Origin: an uncultured Christensenella sp.
GTDB lineage: Bacteria > Bacillota > Clostridia > Christensenellales > UBA1242
Assembly: GCA_949292875.1 (NCBI GenBank)
Contig: CASFBJ010000017.1
Coordinates: forward strand, 1-56,486
Direction of reading: 5' to 3'
DNA length: 56,486 nt
The translations under genes were made by a program, and so were the position numbers. Below are positions 7,652 through 15,837 of the stretch, piece by piece (the first letter of the stretch is position 1; each line of letters begins with the position of its first letter). The notes beneath the pieces were generated by a model, which ran no database searches, was not told the origin of the DNA, and saw nothing but the letters and a program-made list of their open reading frames with translations.

Positions 7652-7675
7652 ATATCTTTATTCGCTACAAGATAT

Positions 7676-7704
7676 ATAATAGCAAAACGAATATAGTTTG
7701 TCAA
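7676..7704 (-). promoter_or_regulatory. Sigma-A promoter for tRNA-Val/Gly
   Basis: Minus-strand TTGACA (7699-7704), 17-base spacer, TATTAT (7676-7681). Confidence 0.8.
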
Positions 7705-7829
7705 CATTTTTTTTAAAAAATTATTATTTTTTTAATTATTGCTAGACAAGTATTAATTAGCACTATTTTCAACGATTAAATACTTCTATTTACATTTACA
7801 TAATCTATTTACCATATTTTATTTTCTAG

Positions 7830-8558
7830 TTAGGCTAGGAAAAAAATATATATATCTGTACAAATACCAACTAAAGCATGAAGGTACAATGAATAATATA
7901 TAGAATTTGAACGATATGTAATAAAAGCAAATATAATTCCTGCAAAAATGGCGGATAAAGTTTCTATCATAGGTTTACCAAAACCTGCTATACTTGTATG
8001 AATAAGCGCAGATATTAGTGTAGTTATAAGTATAGTTATAAGAATACCGCACCTATCTTTCAAACCAAAAAGCAAAATACCTCTAAATAAGTATTCCCAG
8101 CCTATATAATAAAGAATGTATGAGGCAAAATACAAAACCCATTGCCACCATAAATTATTTGCACTTAAGTCAACTAATGGATAAGTGTTTATCATATCTG
8201 CATCTAAAAGCACACTTAATGTAATAATTGGAATTACAAAAGTTGCAATAAGTATAATTATTCCACCAAACTTTTTATTACCTAACCCTAAACCTACATT
8301 TGTTAGTTTCTCACGCATTATAAACTTAGTAAACAGTAGTCCAAGGCAAAAAAACAATAAAAAGCTCATACAATTATGGTAAATAATTTTGTAATATTCT
8401 ACATTTTCTACAAACCCAAAAGTTTTTTCAAAAAAAGAATAACTACCAAAATAACAATATACAAAAAGGATAAAAATAGCAAAAATTAAAGCTTGAACGC
8501 TTTTTTTATCTCCATTTTGAGTTATCATATTCCATTCTTGTTGTATCTTATCTTTCAT
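7830..8558 (-). CDS. CPBP-family intramembrane protease
   Basis: 242 residues with about eight hydrophobic segments. Motif 1 reads WEYLFRGILL (the family EExxxR; here the first glutamate is tryptophan, a variant also found in bacterial members). Motif 2 is the ISALIHTS segment with the histidine, and motif 3 is YLHALVGICTD. CPBP/Abi proteins are related to the Rce1 CaaX prenyl endopeptidase; bacterial members are often linked to bacteriocin self-immunity or membrane protein processing, but nothing here fixes the substrate. It lies 18 bases after the SDR gene on the same strand, so they probably share a transcript. Confidence 0.75.
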   Translation of the reverse strand: MKDKIQQEWNMITQNGDKKSVQALIFAIFILFVYCYFGSYSFFEKTFGFVENVEYYKIIYHNCMSFLLFFCLGLLFTKFIMREKLTNVGLGLGNKKFGGIIILIATFVIPIITLSVLLDADMINTYPLVDLSANNLWWQWVLYFASYILYYIGWEYLFRGILLFGLKDRCGILITILITTLISALIHTSIAGFGKPMIETLSAIFAGIIFAFITYRSNSIYYSLYLHALVGICTDIYIFFLA

Positions 8559-8576
8559 TTAACTTATTACCTTATT

Positions 8577-9584
8577 TTATTTTATCTCCGCTTCTTCATT
8601 AAACCATTTTACAGTATTTGAGATGCCTTCTTCTGTAGTGAAAGGTATATTAAAACCTGTATTTAAAGTTTTTGAAATATCAAAAGAATAGTCGTGCAAA
8701 TTTTGTTCAACTGTGAACTTAGTTATTAAAGGCGCTTTTTTTATTCTAAAAAGTTTATATGAACCCTCTACTACCCCTGCTATCATTCTAGACAATGTTG
8801 CCGGAACATTCTTAAACTTTGCTTTTACTCCAAAGTTTTTTGCAATTAATGTTAAAACTTGCCTTAAAGTCATATCGTTGCCATCAGTAATGTTATAATC
8901 AGTATTATGACAATTAGCGTTTTCACTAAGATACTGACTTGCTTTTACAAGATTACCCACATAAACGAAACAAGACTTATATTTTCCGCCACCACACATC
9001 ATCATTTTTTCTTTTTTAACTCTTTTATATATATCGTAAGAAGATGTATAGTCGTATTCGCCATAAACATTTCCTGGTCTTATAATTACAAAGTCTATAT
9101 TATGTTTTCTGCAATGTTCTTTTACAATGCTTTCAGCAAGCATTTTACTTAAAGGATAAGGATTTTTCATAGGGCGCATTGCACCATTTTCTTTAATGTT
9201 GCTATAACCATAAAACCCATATACAGCAACAGAACTAAAATATGTAAAACATTTTAAATTCGGCATTTTCTCCGCTAAAGATAAAAGTTTTTCAGTCCCC
9301 TTACAATTGGTGTCTAAAAACTCTTCCATTTTGCCCCATACACTAACCTTCCCTGCAACATGGTATATATATTCAACATTAGGCAATTGCAACTCGTCTA
9401 TTTTTTCCATATCACCTTTAATAAGTTCTATATCTCCACTAGCGACATATTGCATAAATTTTTTATTTTTACTAACTCCACTTCTTGTTAAACCAAAAAC
9501 TTTTATACCGCTTTCAACCAATATGCACGCTAAATGAGAACCTATAAAACCCGTTGAGCCCGTAACAAATGCACTTTCTTTCAT
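8577..9584 (-). CDS. NAD(P)-dependent epimerase/dehydratase (extended SDR)
   Basis: 335 residues. The N-terminal Rossmann motif is TGSTGFIGSHLA, the active-site strand is YFSSVAVYG, and YPLSKMLAE gives the YxxxK catalytic pair. DIELIKGDM fits the cofactor-adjacent aspartate. The substrate domain resembles the 3-beta-HSD/dihydroflavonol-reductase branch rather than sugar-nucleotide epimerases, but the substrate cannot be read from sequence. I start at MKESAFVTG (9584), preceded by AAAGGAGA; the frame extends further upstream without a ribosome site. Probably co-transcribed with the CPBP gene. Confidence 0.8.
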   Translation of the reverse strand: MKESAFVTGSTGFIGSHLACILVESGIKVFGLTRSGVSKNKKFMQYVASGDIELIKGDMEKIDELQLPNVEYIYHVAGKVSVWGKMEEFLDTNCKGTEKLLSLAEKMPNLKCFTYFSSVAVYGFYGYSNIKENGAMRPMKNPYPLSKMLAESIVKEHCRKHNIDFVIIRPGNVYGEYDYTSSYDIYKRVKKEKMMMCGGGKYKSCFVYVGNLVKASQYLSENANCHNTDYNITDGNDMTLRQVLTLIAKNFGVKAKFKNVPATLSRMIAGVVEGSYKLFRIKKAPLITKFTVEQNLHDYSFDISKTLNTGFNIPFTTEEGISNTVKWFNEEAEIK

Positions 9585-9719
9585 AAATAAATCTCCTTTA
9601 ATAATAATATCATAGACAAATAGTGTAGTCAAACAAATACAAGATTTTCGTAACTAAGTCATTTTTTATAAAAACAAAAAGTTACAAAAATATATGTTTA
9701 AATATAAAAAATACAAGAC

Positions 9720-9748
9720 TTGACAAAAATATACTCTTGTGCTATAGT
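9720..9748 (+). promoter_or_regulatory. Near-consensus sigma-A promoter
   Basis: TTGACA (9720-9725), 17-base spacer, TATAGT (9743-9748), about 28 bases before the start of the 90-residue repeat protein. One of the strongest promoters in the window. Confidence 0.8.
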
Positions 9749-9776
9749 TTTATTAGTAAATTAAGGAGTTTTGTAT

Positions 9777-10049
9777 ATGTATCTAAGAGAATTTAAAAGT
9801 AAAGGTTCTTTAAATTATTGTGAAAAAGAAAATAATTGTTATCAAGCAAAAAACAAATATTATATCCCACCTTATAATGAAATGACTTACAGAGATAAAG
9901 TTGGAAGAAATCTATATGAAAGAACACAAGAACCTCCTAGACAAAATGGATATCTTCCATATGTACCTCGTCCATATCATGAAATTTCTTATAAAGATAA
10001 AGCTTGTAGAAACCTTTATGAAAGAAGTTTAGAAAATTTAGAAAAATAA
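9777..10049 (+). CDS. Small protein with two copies of a PYxExxYxDKxxRNLYER repeat
   Basis: 90 residues, not recognised. Two imperfect repeats occupy about residues 34-50 and 64-82: PPYNEMTYRDKVGRNLYER and RPYHEISYKDKACRNLYER, joined by a proline-rich linker. No signal peptide or membrane segment. Start ATG 9777 is chosen over TTG 9771 because AAGGAG (9763-9768) is correctly spaced for the ATG. A near-consensus promoter and a perfect terminator make it a monocistronic, probably well-expressed gene. The tyrosine/arginine-rich composition resembles small spore or envelope proteins, but that is only a guess. Confidence 0.75.
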   Translation: MYLREFKSKGSLNYCEKENNCYQAKNKYYIPPYNEMTYRDKVGRNLYERTQEPPRQNGYLPYVPRPYHEISYKDKACRNLYERSLENLEK

Positions 10050-10075
10050 CTTGAAGTGCTTTCAAGTTATTTTTT
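10045..10075 (+). terminator. Terminator of the repeat-protein gene
   Basis: Perfect 11-base stem AATAACTTGAA (10045-10055) / TTCAAGTTATT (10061-10071) with a five-base loop and a T-run; it overlaps the stop codon. Confidence 0.85.
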
Positions 10076-10100
10076 AAGTATGAAATATTTTTTGCTTACA

Positions 10101-10106
10101 TATAAT
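10101..10106 (+). promoter_or_regulatory. -10 box placed for leaderless transcription
   Basis: A consensus TATAAT lies only 5 bases before the ATG at 10112, so a start about 6-7 bases after the box would fall on the ATG. No Shine-Dalgarno is present. The -35 region is not recognisable, which lowers confidence. Confidence 0.4.
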
Positions 10107-10111
10107 AAAGT

Positions 10112-10696
10112 ATGAAAAAAATTAAAAAAAGTAAAAGTATTATAGATGAAACAACAATAAATAGTTCAAAAATACAAGAAAATCAACAACTCTCTAATGA
10201 ACTTAATAAACGAATAGCATATAAATCTAAACATGATATTTCAAATTTTAGTAAACTTTCTTTACTTGGCACATTTTTGCTATTTATTATATATGCTTCA
10301 CTTTGCCTATTTTTAGTATATTATCCATTAGAACTAAGTTTATACACTATTCCAATGATATATTCTAGTAGCATATTATGGATAATTATGCTAGGTATAT
10401 TTTGCGGATGTGCCTATACAAGTTTTATATTAATAGAAAAACAAGGCGCAAATAAAAAAACTAAAATCACTTTTTTACTTCTAGCTTTAAGCATAGTTGC
10501 TTCTGTATTTTTTACTAATGTTTTAAATCTTGTTTGGGTTGCCTTATTCATTAGTGCTATAAGTATATTTCTTTCTTTAGTACTTGTACACGAACTTAAA
10601 AAAACAAATAAAAAAGCATATTTTATATTTTTACCTTGTATTGTGTTATGCCTATACATGACTATTTCTTATTATGTTATTTGTATGATTAATTAG
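10112..10696 (+). CDS. Five-helix membrane protein, possibly TspO/MBR-like
   Basis: 194 residues. A charged N-terminal tail (about 1-48, K/S/N-rich) precedes about five membrane helices. The spacing and residues around helices 3-5 resemble the TspO/MBR fold: a NLVWVALF segment comparable to the NxxWsplFF motif of TspO helix 4, then a charged loop (HELKKTNKKA), then a last helix with FLPC and a terminal MIN. TspO proteins bind porphyrins or cholesterol-like ligands; several canonical TspO aromatic residues are missing here, so this may be a divergent relative or coincidence. It overlaps the convergent downstream gene by 8 bases. Confidence 0.55.
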   Translation: MKKIKKSKSIIDETTINSSKIQENQQLSNELNKRIAYKSKHDISNFSKLSLLGTFLLFIIYASLCLFLVYYPLELSLYTIPMIYSSSILWIIMLGIFCGCAYTSFILIEKQGANKKTKITFLLLALSIVASVFFTNVLNLVWVALFISAISIFLSLVLVHELKKTNKKAYFIFLPCIVLCLYMTISYYVICMIN

Positions 10697-11561
10697 TCTC
10701 TTGTTCATTACTATTATCGTTTTTCATATTTTTCATAAAATTTATATATTCTTGAGCTTTGCCATTTTTTAATAGATTCAATTCTAATTGCAATCTAGAA
10801 GAATGTCTTTTTTCTTCTTGTAATTCGTTTTTAATCATCTTTAAATTTTTTCTTAAAATATATATTTCATTAATTTGCTCTTTATATTTTTGATTAAAAG
10901 CATAGTCAACTTCTTTAATTGTATTATTTTTAACAAGTCTTACTAATCCCATAAATAAACTTTGAATATCTTTATCGGAAATAATATCTGGCTTTTCAGG
11001 CATTTTTATTAATTTTTTTTCTACACTAATTGTTTCATTACTGCCTGTTTCTTCACCATTTGGATTAAGGATAGTTATACCCTTATCCTTTTTTTGTATC
11101 TTTCTTGTTTGATTTTTTTCTTGAAAAGTATTTTTATAAGTTATCTCATATTTTTTACTTATCTTATCTATATATTCTGGCTCTTTTTTTAATATACTTC
11201 TATATTTATTTAAGTACCTAATCATATTTGTTGCATCACCTTTTGCAATATTTAAGCAAGCTTTTCTTACAGAATTTCCTTCACTTATTTGCAAAAGTAT
11301 ATTTTTAATAAGCCATTCCTTTTCCTTTTCATCAAAAACAAAAATACTACTTTTTTTTAAATTAGAACTTTGAATTTTGCATTCTGAGCAAAAATTTTGG
11401 TCTTTACTCACCTTTTCAAAGTTTTGATAATATATATTTCTAACGCTATCCCTACTAAGTTTCCACTTTTTTGAAAATTTTTCAAATATACTTGTCAATG
11501 GCATATTGCTATTTTGAGATATATATGAAAAAAGAGTTGCAACTTTACTTTCTGTATTCAT
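10689..11561 (-). CDS. Putative DNA-binding protein with C-terminal coiled coil
   Basis: 290 residues, not assigned to a named family. Two helical segments could be HTH/Myb-like: about 5-48 (VATLFSYISQ then KKWKLSRDSVRNIYYQ) and about 72-125 (KEWLIKNILLQISEGNSVRKA then NMIRYLNKYRSILKK). A charged linker follows, and the C-terminus (about 225-285) is a predicted coiled coil (KNELQEEKRHSSRLQLELNL). This order, Myb-like DNA-binding region plus coiled coil, recalls the forespore regulator RsfA, but the match is loose. Start ATG 11561 is chosen over GTG 11570 because the GGAG lies too close to the GTG. Confidence 0.55.
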   Translation of the reverse strand: MNTESKVATLFSYISQNSNMPLTSIFEKFSKKWKLSRDSVRNIYYQNFEKVSKDQNFCSECKIQSSNLKKSSIFVFDEKEKEWLIKNILLQISEGNSVRKACLNIAKGDATNMIRYLNKYRSILKKEPEYIDKISKKYEITYKNTFQEKNQTRKIQKKDKGITILNPNGEETGSNETISVEKKLIKMPEKPDIISDKDIQSLFMGLVRLVKNNTIKEVDYAFNQKYKEQINEIYILRKNLKMIKNELQEEKRHSSRLQLELNLLKNGKAQEYINFMKNMKNDNSNEQETN

Positions 11562-11648
11562 AATTTTCACACTCCATGACTATATTTACTTATAGATTGT
11601 ATCCCAAAATAAAAAATGTATACATGAAAATATATAGAGGTTTAATAA

Positions 11649-12626
11649 TTGAAAAAGGTATATATAAAAATTTCCTGCATAATTGAAGGCAGATTAGGAA
11701 TAAATAATCATTTTTATTATTTTCTAAAAAAAGAAAAAAGAATTAAACTAAAAGTTTGTTTTGATAAAGCATTTTTTTTAGAATTTACACCTATAAATAA
11801 CGCAAGTTATTTGCCTTGCTTATGCAAAATAGAATGGCATGATGGAACAATTACTTCAAATGCACCTTTTCTACATATATTTGATTATGGGAAAAATACT
11901 TTTGAAATTTTAATCACTCCTTTTAGAAGTAACGCCGTACAAAGTTGCGATTCTAAAAATAATTATTGTGAAGCAAATAACAAAACTAAACACGCAAGTT
12001 TTAAAAACAATATATTAGAATACCAAGACAAAAATAAAATAAAAATATTTGAAATACAAGAACAACTTTACGAACCAAAAATAGAAATAAATGAAAATAC
12101 AATATTTTTGTATGGTAAAGACAAAGACAACTTAGTGCTACATCTTTTTTCTATTGATAAGGAAAAACAAGTAAAACAATATTGCACTCAATATGAAATA
12201 AAAGACAATCTTATAAGATGTTTAGAAAACTTAAATACATATGCACATCACAAAAAAATAAGTTGTTATGACAAAAACACACTTGAACTTGTTGAAACTT
12301 TTGTAGCCTATGAAAGAAAACCAAGACAAATAAAAAATACTAAACTAATACCTTATGCCTTTATGCAAAACATATACGCAAAAGACTATAAACTAGCACA
12401 AACATTTCTTGATGAAACTGCTTACGACTTGCCTATAAATAAGCAAGCATTTTCTGGTTTTTTTGGCGATTTTTGTATGATTGCAACGCCTCAAATAGAA
12501 GTCCCTAAAAACACTGTTTGTCTTATATACAAAAAAAATACAAATACCTATTTTTCAAGATACTTTGTATTTGAATTCAATCAATATAATAAAATAACAA
12601 ATATATACGAATACAAACTAATTTAA
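11649..12626 (+). CDS. Conserved-looking protein of unknown function
   Basis: 325 residues, not recognised. No signal peptide or membrane helix. Predominantly beta-strand character with many aromatic and lysine residues; segments such as KIEWHDGTITSNAPFLHIFDYGKNTFEILITPF suggest paired strands. The central part is charged and cysteine-containing. TTG start at 11649 with AGAGG about 10 bases upstream. The 3' end overlaps the convergent downstream gene by 4 bases. A well-formed codon pattern and matching base composition argue it is real. Confidence 0.7.
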   Translation: MKKVYIKISCIIEGRLGINNHFYYFLKKEKRIKLKVCFDKAFFLEFTPINNASYLPCLCKIEWHDGTITSNAPFLHIFDYGKNTFEILITPFRSNAVQSCDSKNNYCEANNKTKHASFKNNILEYQDKNKIKIFEIQEQLYEPKIEINENTIFLYGKDKDNLVLHLFSIDKEKQVKQYCTQYEIKDNLIRCLENLNTYAHHKKISCYDKNTLELVETFVAYERKPRQIKNTKLIPYAFMQNIYAKDYKLAQTFLDETAYDLPINKQAFSGFFGDFCMIATPQIEVPKNTVCLIYKKNTNTYFSRYFVFEFNQYNKITNIYEYKLI

Positions 12627-13036
12627 CAATTTTCTAATGCAATTTTTACGCATTTCATTTTTTCTATTTCTTCAGGAACAAGCATTAACAACGCTTCTAC
12701 CCCATCAATATCTTGTAAAATACCCTTAATTGTATCATTATTTTCATCAAAACTTTGTAAAAGAAAATTTTGCAACATATACATTTCTGCAGATATATCA
12801 TCTACTCTATATAGTATTCTTTCTTCATACGCTTTCTCAAACAATTCAAACGTAATATTTTGTTTATTGTTAGTGTCAGTCATAGCATTTATATCTTGCA
12901 AAATTTGTTCTATATGAGATTCACACATTATTACATAGTTATCTATCTCTTTTAAAGCTTCTTTTTCATTATTTTTTGCCATATTTAAAAGTTCAGCATC
13001 ACAAAGTTCAAAACTTTTTTCTAATATTTCAAACAC
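12623..13036 (-). CDS. Small acidic helical protein downstream of tlyA
   Basis: 137 residues, not recognised. Almost entirely helical and acidic (many E/D), with no membrane segment. GTG start preceded by AAGGAG, 11 bases after the tlyA stop, so it is likely the last gene of lgt-divIVA-tlyA. No DNA-binding or catalytic motif is seen. Confidence 0.7.
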   Translation of the reverse strand: MFEILEKSFELCDAELLNMAKNNEKEALKEIDNYVIMCESHIEQILQDINAMTDTNNKQNITFELFEKAYEERILYRVDDISAEMYMLQNFLLQSFDENNDTIKGILQDIDGVEALLMLVPEEIEKMKCVKIALENC

Positions 13037-13047
13037 TTTACTCCTTC

Positions 13048-13836
13048 CTACCTTTCCTTTTCCGCTTGTTTAACTATTTCTTCAATCTTCTTTACATTAA
13101 AAGTAAATTTATTGCCTTTTCTTTTTGCGTGTATAAGATATTCTGTATTTCCGTCACCACCTGTTATTGGAGAAAAAGTTAAATCTACTACTTCAAGATT
13201 ATTTTCATTTAAACAATCGCATATGTTTTTTATTATTTGTTTATGTACACGGAAATTTTTTATTATTCCTTTGCTTTTACTCGCAACTTCTACACCACAT
13301 TCAAACTGAGGCTTAATAAGTAAAATAAAATCTAAAACAGTTTGAAATTTTGCTATACTAGGGATAATCTTTGTTAAAGAAATAAAAGATACATCAGCAA
13401 CAAGCAAAGTTGCATTATATTCCATAGCATAAAAATCTCTTATATCCGTATTCTCAAAAGCAATTACCCTATTATCATTTCTAAGTTTTGCATGTAACTG
13501 AGAAGTGCCTACATCTACGCACAAAACTTTTGATGCACCATTTTGTAAAAGACAGTCGCAAAAACCACCTGTAGAACTTCCTACATCAATAACAACTCTA
13601 TCCTGCACACTAATATTAAATTCTTGCAACGCTTTTTCTAATTTTTCCCCACCACGAGAAACATACATTTTTGCAGGATATTCAATGCGTAATTTATCTT
13701 CATCACCTATTAAAAAACTAGACTTATTTTCAACCCTGTCATTTACTTTTACAAGACCCTTTTTTATAAATTCTTGCGCTTTATTTCTAGTTTCGCATAA
13801 ACCTCTTTTATATAATTCTATATCTAATCTCTTCAT
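13048..13836 (-). CDS. tlyA: TlyA-family rRNA 2'-O-methyltransferase
   Basis: 262 residues. An S4 RNA-binding domain (MKRLDIELYKRGLCETRNKA to about 60) is followed by SRGGEKLEKAL and an FtsJ-type methyltransferase core with VIDVGSSTGGFCDCLLQNGA as SAM motif. LLVADVSFISLTKIIPSI supplies the conserved aspartate region, and KPQFECG the later lysine. TlyA methylates ribose 2'-OH in 16S and 23S rRNA; homologues have sometimes been called haemolysins. It lies between the divIVA-like gene (8 bases) and the small acidic gene. Confidence 0.93.
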   Translation of the reverse strand: MKRLDIELYKRGLCETRNKAQEFIKKGLVKVNDRVENKSSFLIGDEDKLRIEYPAKMYVSRGGEKLEKALQEFNISVQDRVVIDVGSSTGGFCDCLLQNGASKVLCVDVGTSQLHAKLRNDNRVIAFENTDIRDFYAMEYNATLLVADVSFISLTKIIPSIAKFQTVLDFILLIKPQFECGVEVASKSKGIIKNFRVHKQIIKNICDCLNENNLEVVDLTFSPITGGDGNTEYLIHAKRKGNKFTFNVKKIEEIVKQAEKER

Positions 13837-13844
13837 AATATATC

Positions 13845-14618
13845 CTAATCTTCATCTAAATCAAAAGACTTCATTATATCTTCTAAACTCTCAGTTGGAG
13901 TTACTGCTTCACTTAAATCAAAACCATTAGATTTTTGTTCTTCATGTAAAAGTTGTTTTGCAAATGCATTTGTATTAGTTTCATCTGTTTCTAAAAATTT
14001 GTCTACCAAATTTTCAAACTTATCTGTTTTTTCAAGATTAATATCACAAATAGGCTTAATATTCACAGCGTGCGTAGAAGTTTGCTCAAAAGCATTGTTT
14101 TGAACTTTATTATTTTGAGATTCTGTATTTCTTTCCGCCACCACATTATTCATTTTTGTTAACAACTCTCTCATCTTTGCATCTGCATTTTGCGTAATAT
14201 TTGCCCTTTCGTTTTGACTACTTAAAACTTTGTTTATACTGCTTTTAAAATTTCTTGTATGCTTAGTTACACTATCTACCATTTCCAAACAAGAATTGTT
14301 CTCAATAAGATTATCTAGTAAACTTTTATATTTATTATAAAGTAGTCTTATCTTTTGTATCTCTAAATCATATATTTTTCTGCTATTTTCTTCTATCTTT
14401 TTTGCTCTCGCCATAGCATCTATTAACGCTTTTGATATTAAATCTTCTTTATTTTTATATGCAGACAATTTTGTTTCTAATTTTTCATTTTCACTTACAA
14501 GCTCGCTAATCCTTAGCCTTTGTTGTTCGCCTTGTTTATTTGCACTTAATTCAAGATTTGCTATATACCTATCTACAGACTCTTTTTTATAACCATTTTT
14601 CTCTGTTTCAAATAACAT
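13845..14618 (-). CDS. DivIVA-like coiled-coil protein
   Basis: 257 residues. The N-terminus FETEKNGYKKESVDRYIANLE resembles the DivIVA membrane-binding segment, followed by coiled coil (ISELVSENEKLETKL) and ALIDAMARAKKIEENSRKI, the usual second DivIVA heptad block. The C-terminal half is a poorly conserved linker ending in an acidic tail. DivIVA proteins recognise curved membrane and organise poles or septa. The usual F/RGY tip is GYKK here. It is coupled with lgt (15 bases) and tlyA (8 bases). Confidence 0.72.
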   Translation of the reverse strand: MLFETEKNGYKKESVDRYIANLELSANKQGEQQRLRISELVSENEKLETKLSAYKNKEDLISKALIDAMARAKKIEENSRKIYDLEIQKIRLLYNKYKSLLDNLIENNSCLEMVDSVTKHTRNFKSSINKVLSSQNERANITQNADAKMRELLTKMNNVVAERNTESQNNKVQNNAFEQTSTHAVNIKPICDINLEKTDKFENLVDKFLETDETNTNAFAKQLLHEEQKSNGFDLSEAVTPTESLEDIMKSFDLDED

Positions 14619-14633
14619 ATCACAATCTTCCTT

Positions 14634-15683
14634 TTATTCAATATCTACATTTTCATCTTTATTATTTAATGTTGCCTTAGATTTCTTTACAATTCTCTTT
14701 TTGTTTTTTTCACCATCTTTTTTATGTTCACCACTATCTTCTTGTGTAATTACATCTTCATTTATTGTCTCTAATTTTTTATCTAATTCATTTTCTACAT
14801 CAATTTCTTTATCTTCACTTACTTCTTTTACTTCCATTTTATTAATCTCTACATTGTTTTGACTATTATCTTGTAATTCAGCATTAACTAATGCACTTTT
14901 ATCACCTACAACCCATATATCTTGTAAAGAGCCTTTTTTCTTGTAATAAAAAACAAAAAATATAGCTAAGCCTATAGCGCAAACTATTAGAATAGCACTT
15001 AATAGTTGAGAAACTCTCATACCTAAGAAATACAAACTATCCCCTCTCACGCCCTCTATAAAGAATCTTGCAATTCCATATAATAAAAAGTAAGCACAAA
15101 ATACAAAGCCATTTAATCTAACATAGCGAAGTAGAACTAATAGAACAATGCAAATAATTAATGTTGCAAAACTTTCATAAAAGAATGTAGCCAAATGCCA
15201 AACACCATCTATTTCTACACTAAAAGGAAACATTTGTAATGTAGTTTCTTCACCATAACAGCATCCACCAAAATAGCACCCTATTCTACCTAAACATTGC
15301 CCTATAGCAAGACATGGTACAATAGCGTCCGCCATTTGAAAAAAATTTATTTTTCTAATTAAGCAATAAACTAGTACTGCTATAGCACCGCCAATTATTG
15401 CACCATAAACTGCAAGCCCACCACTTGTTATATCAAAAAAACTCAAAAAATCATAACTCTTATCATAGAATAAACAATAATAAATTCTAGCACCTAAAAT
15501 AGCACAAGGAATAGCAATCAAACCAATATTTACAATATGGTCTGTGTTTAAGTTTCTTTTTTTAAATGTCCAAAAAGCAAGAGCGACTCCTGCTAATATC
15601 CCTAGTGTTATCATAACACCATACATATATATCTTTAAACCAAATATGCTAAAATACACACTTTCATGCAGTAAAAAACTCAT
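14634..15683 (-). CDS. lgt: Prolipoprotein diacylglyceryl transferase with charged C-terminal tail
   Basis: 349 residues. Residues 1-265 form the seven-helix Lgt core with the signature GRIGCYFGGCCYG, the Clostridia variant of GRIGNFxNxExYG, and GGLAVYGAIIGG. Lgt transfers diacylglycerol from phosphatidylglycerol to the lipobox cysteine. Residues about 266-349 are an extra cytosolic tail rich in E, K, D and N, not part of the enzyme. The neighbouring gene 15836-17230 encodes a candidate lipoprotein substrate, although it is separated by a terminator. Strong promoter upstream. Confidence 0.94.
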   Translation of the reverse strand: MSFLLHESVYFSIFGLKIYMYGVMITLGILAGVALAFWTFKKRNLNTDHIVNIGLIAIPCAILGARIYYCLFYDKSYDFLSFFDITSGGLAVYGAIIGGAIAVLVYCLIRKINFFQMADAIVPCLAIGQCLGRIGCYFGGCCYGEETTLQMFPFSVEIDGVWHLATFFYESFATLIICIVLLVLLRYVRLNGFVFCAYFLLYGIARFFIEGVRGDSLYFLGMRVSQLLSAILIVCAIGLAIFFVFYYKKKGSLQDIWVVGDKSALVNAELQDNSQNNVEINKMEVKEVSEDKEIDVENELDKKLETINEDVITQEDSGEHKKDGEKNKKRIVKKSKATLNNKDENVDIE

Positions 15684-15719
15684 ATCTATCTCCTAGCTAA
15701 ATTTAAGTATTATAAATAT

Positions 15720-15748
15720 AATATATTACTTTATTAATATTTTGTCAA
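15720..15748 (-). promoter_or_regulatory. Sigma-A promoter for lgt operon
   Basis: Minus-strand TTGACA (15743-15748), 17-base spacer, TATATT (15720-15725). Confidence 0.75.
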
Positions 15749-15805
15749 TTTTATACATATCAAAAAATATTCAAATATATATTTTTTTGACAAAATTTAA
15801 TGTGA

Positions 15806-15837
15806 TAAAAAAATGAAAAACTCTCGTTTTTCATTTT
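15806..15837 (-). terminator. Terminator of the lipoprotein protease gene
   Basis: Perfect 11-base stem AAATGAAAAAC (15811-15821) / GTTTTTCATTT (15826-15836) with a T-run on the minus strand. It separates the protease from lgt. Confidence 0.8.
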
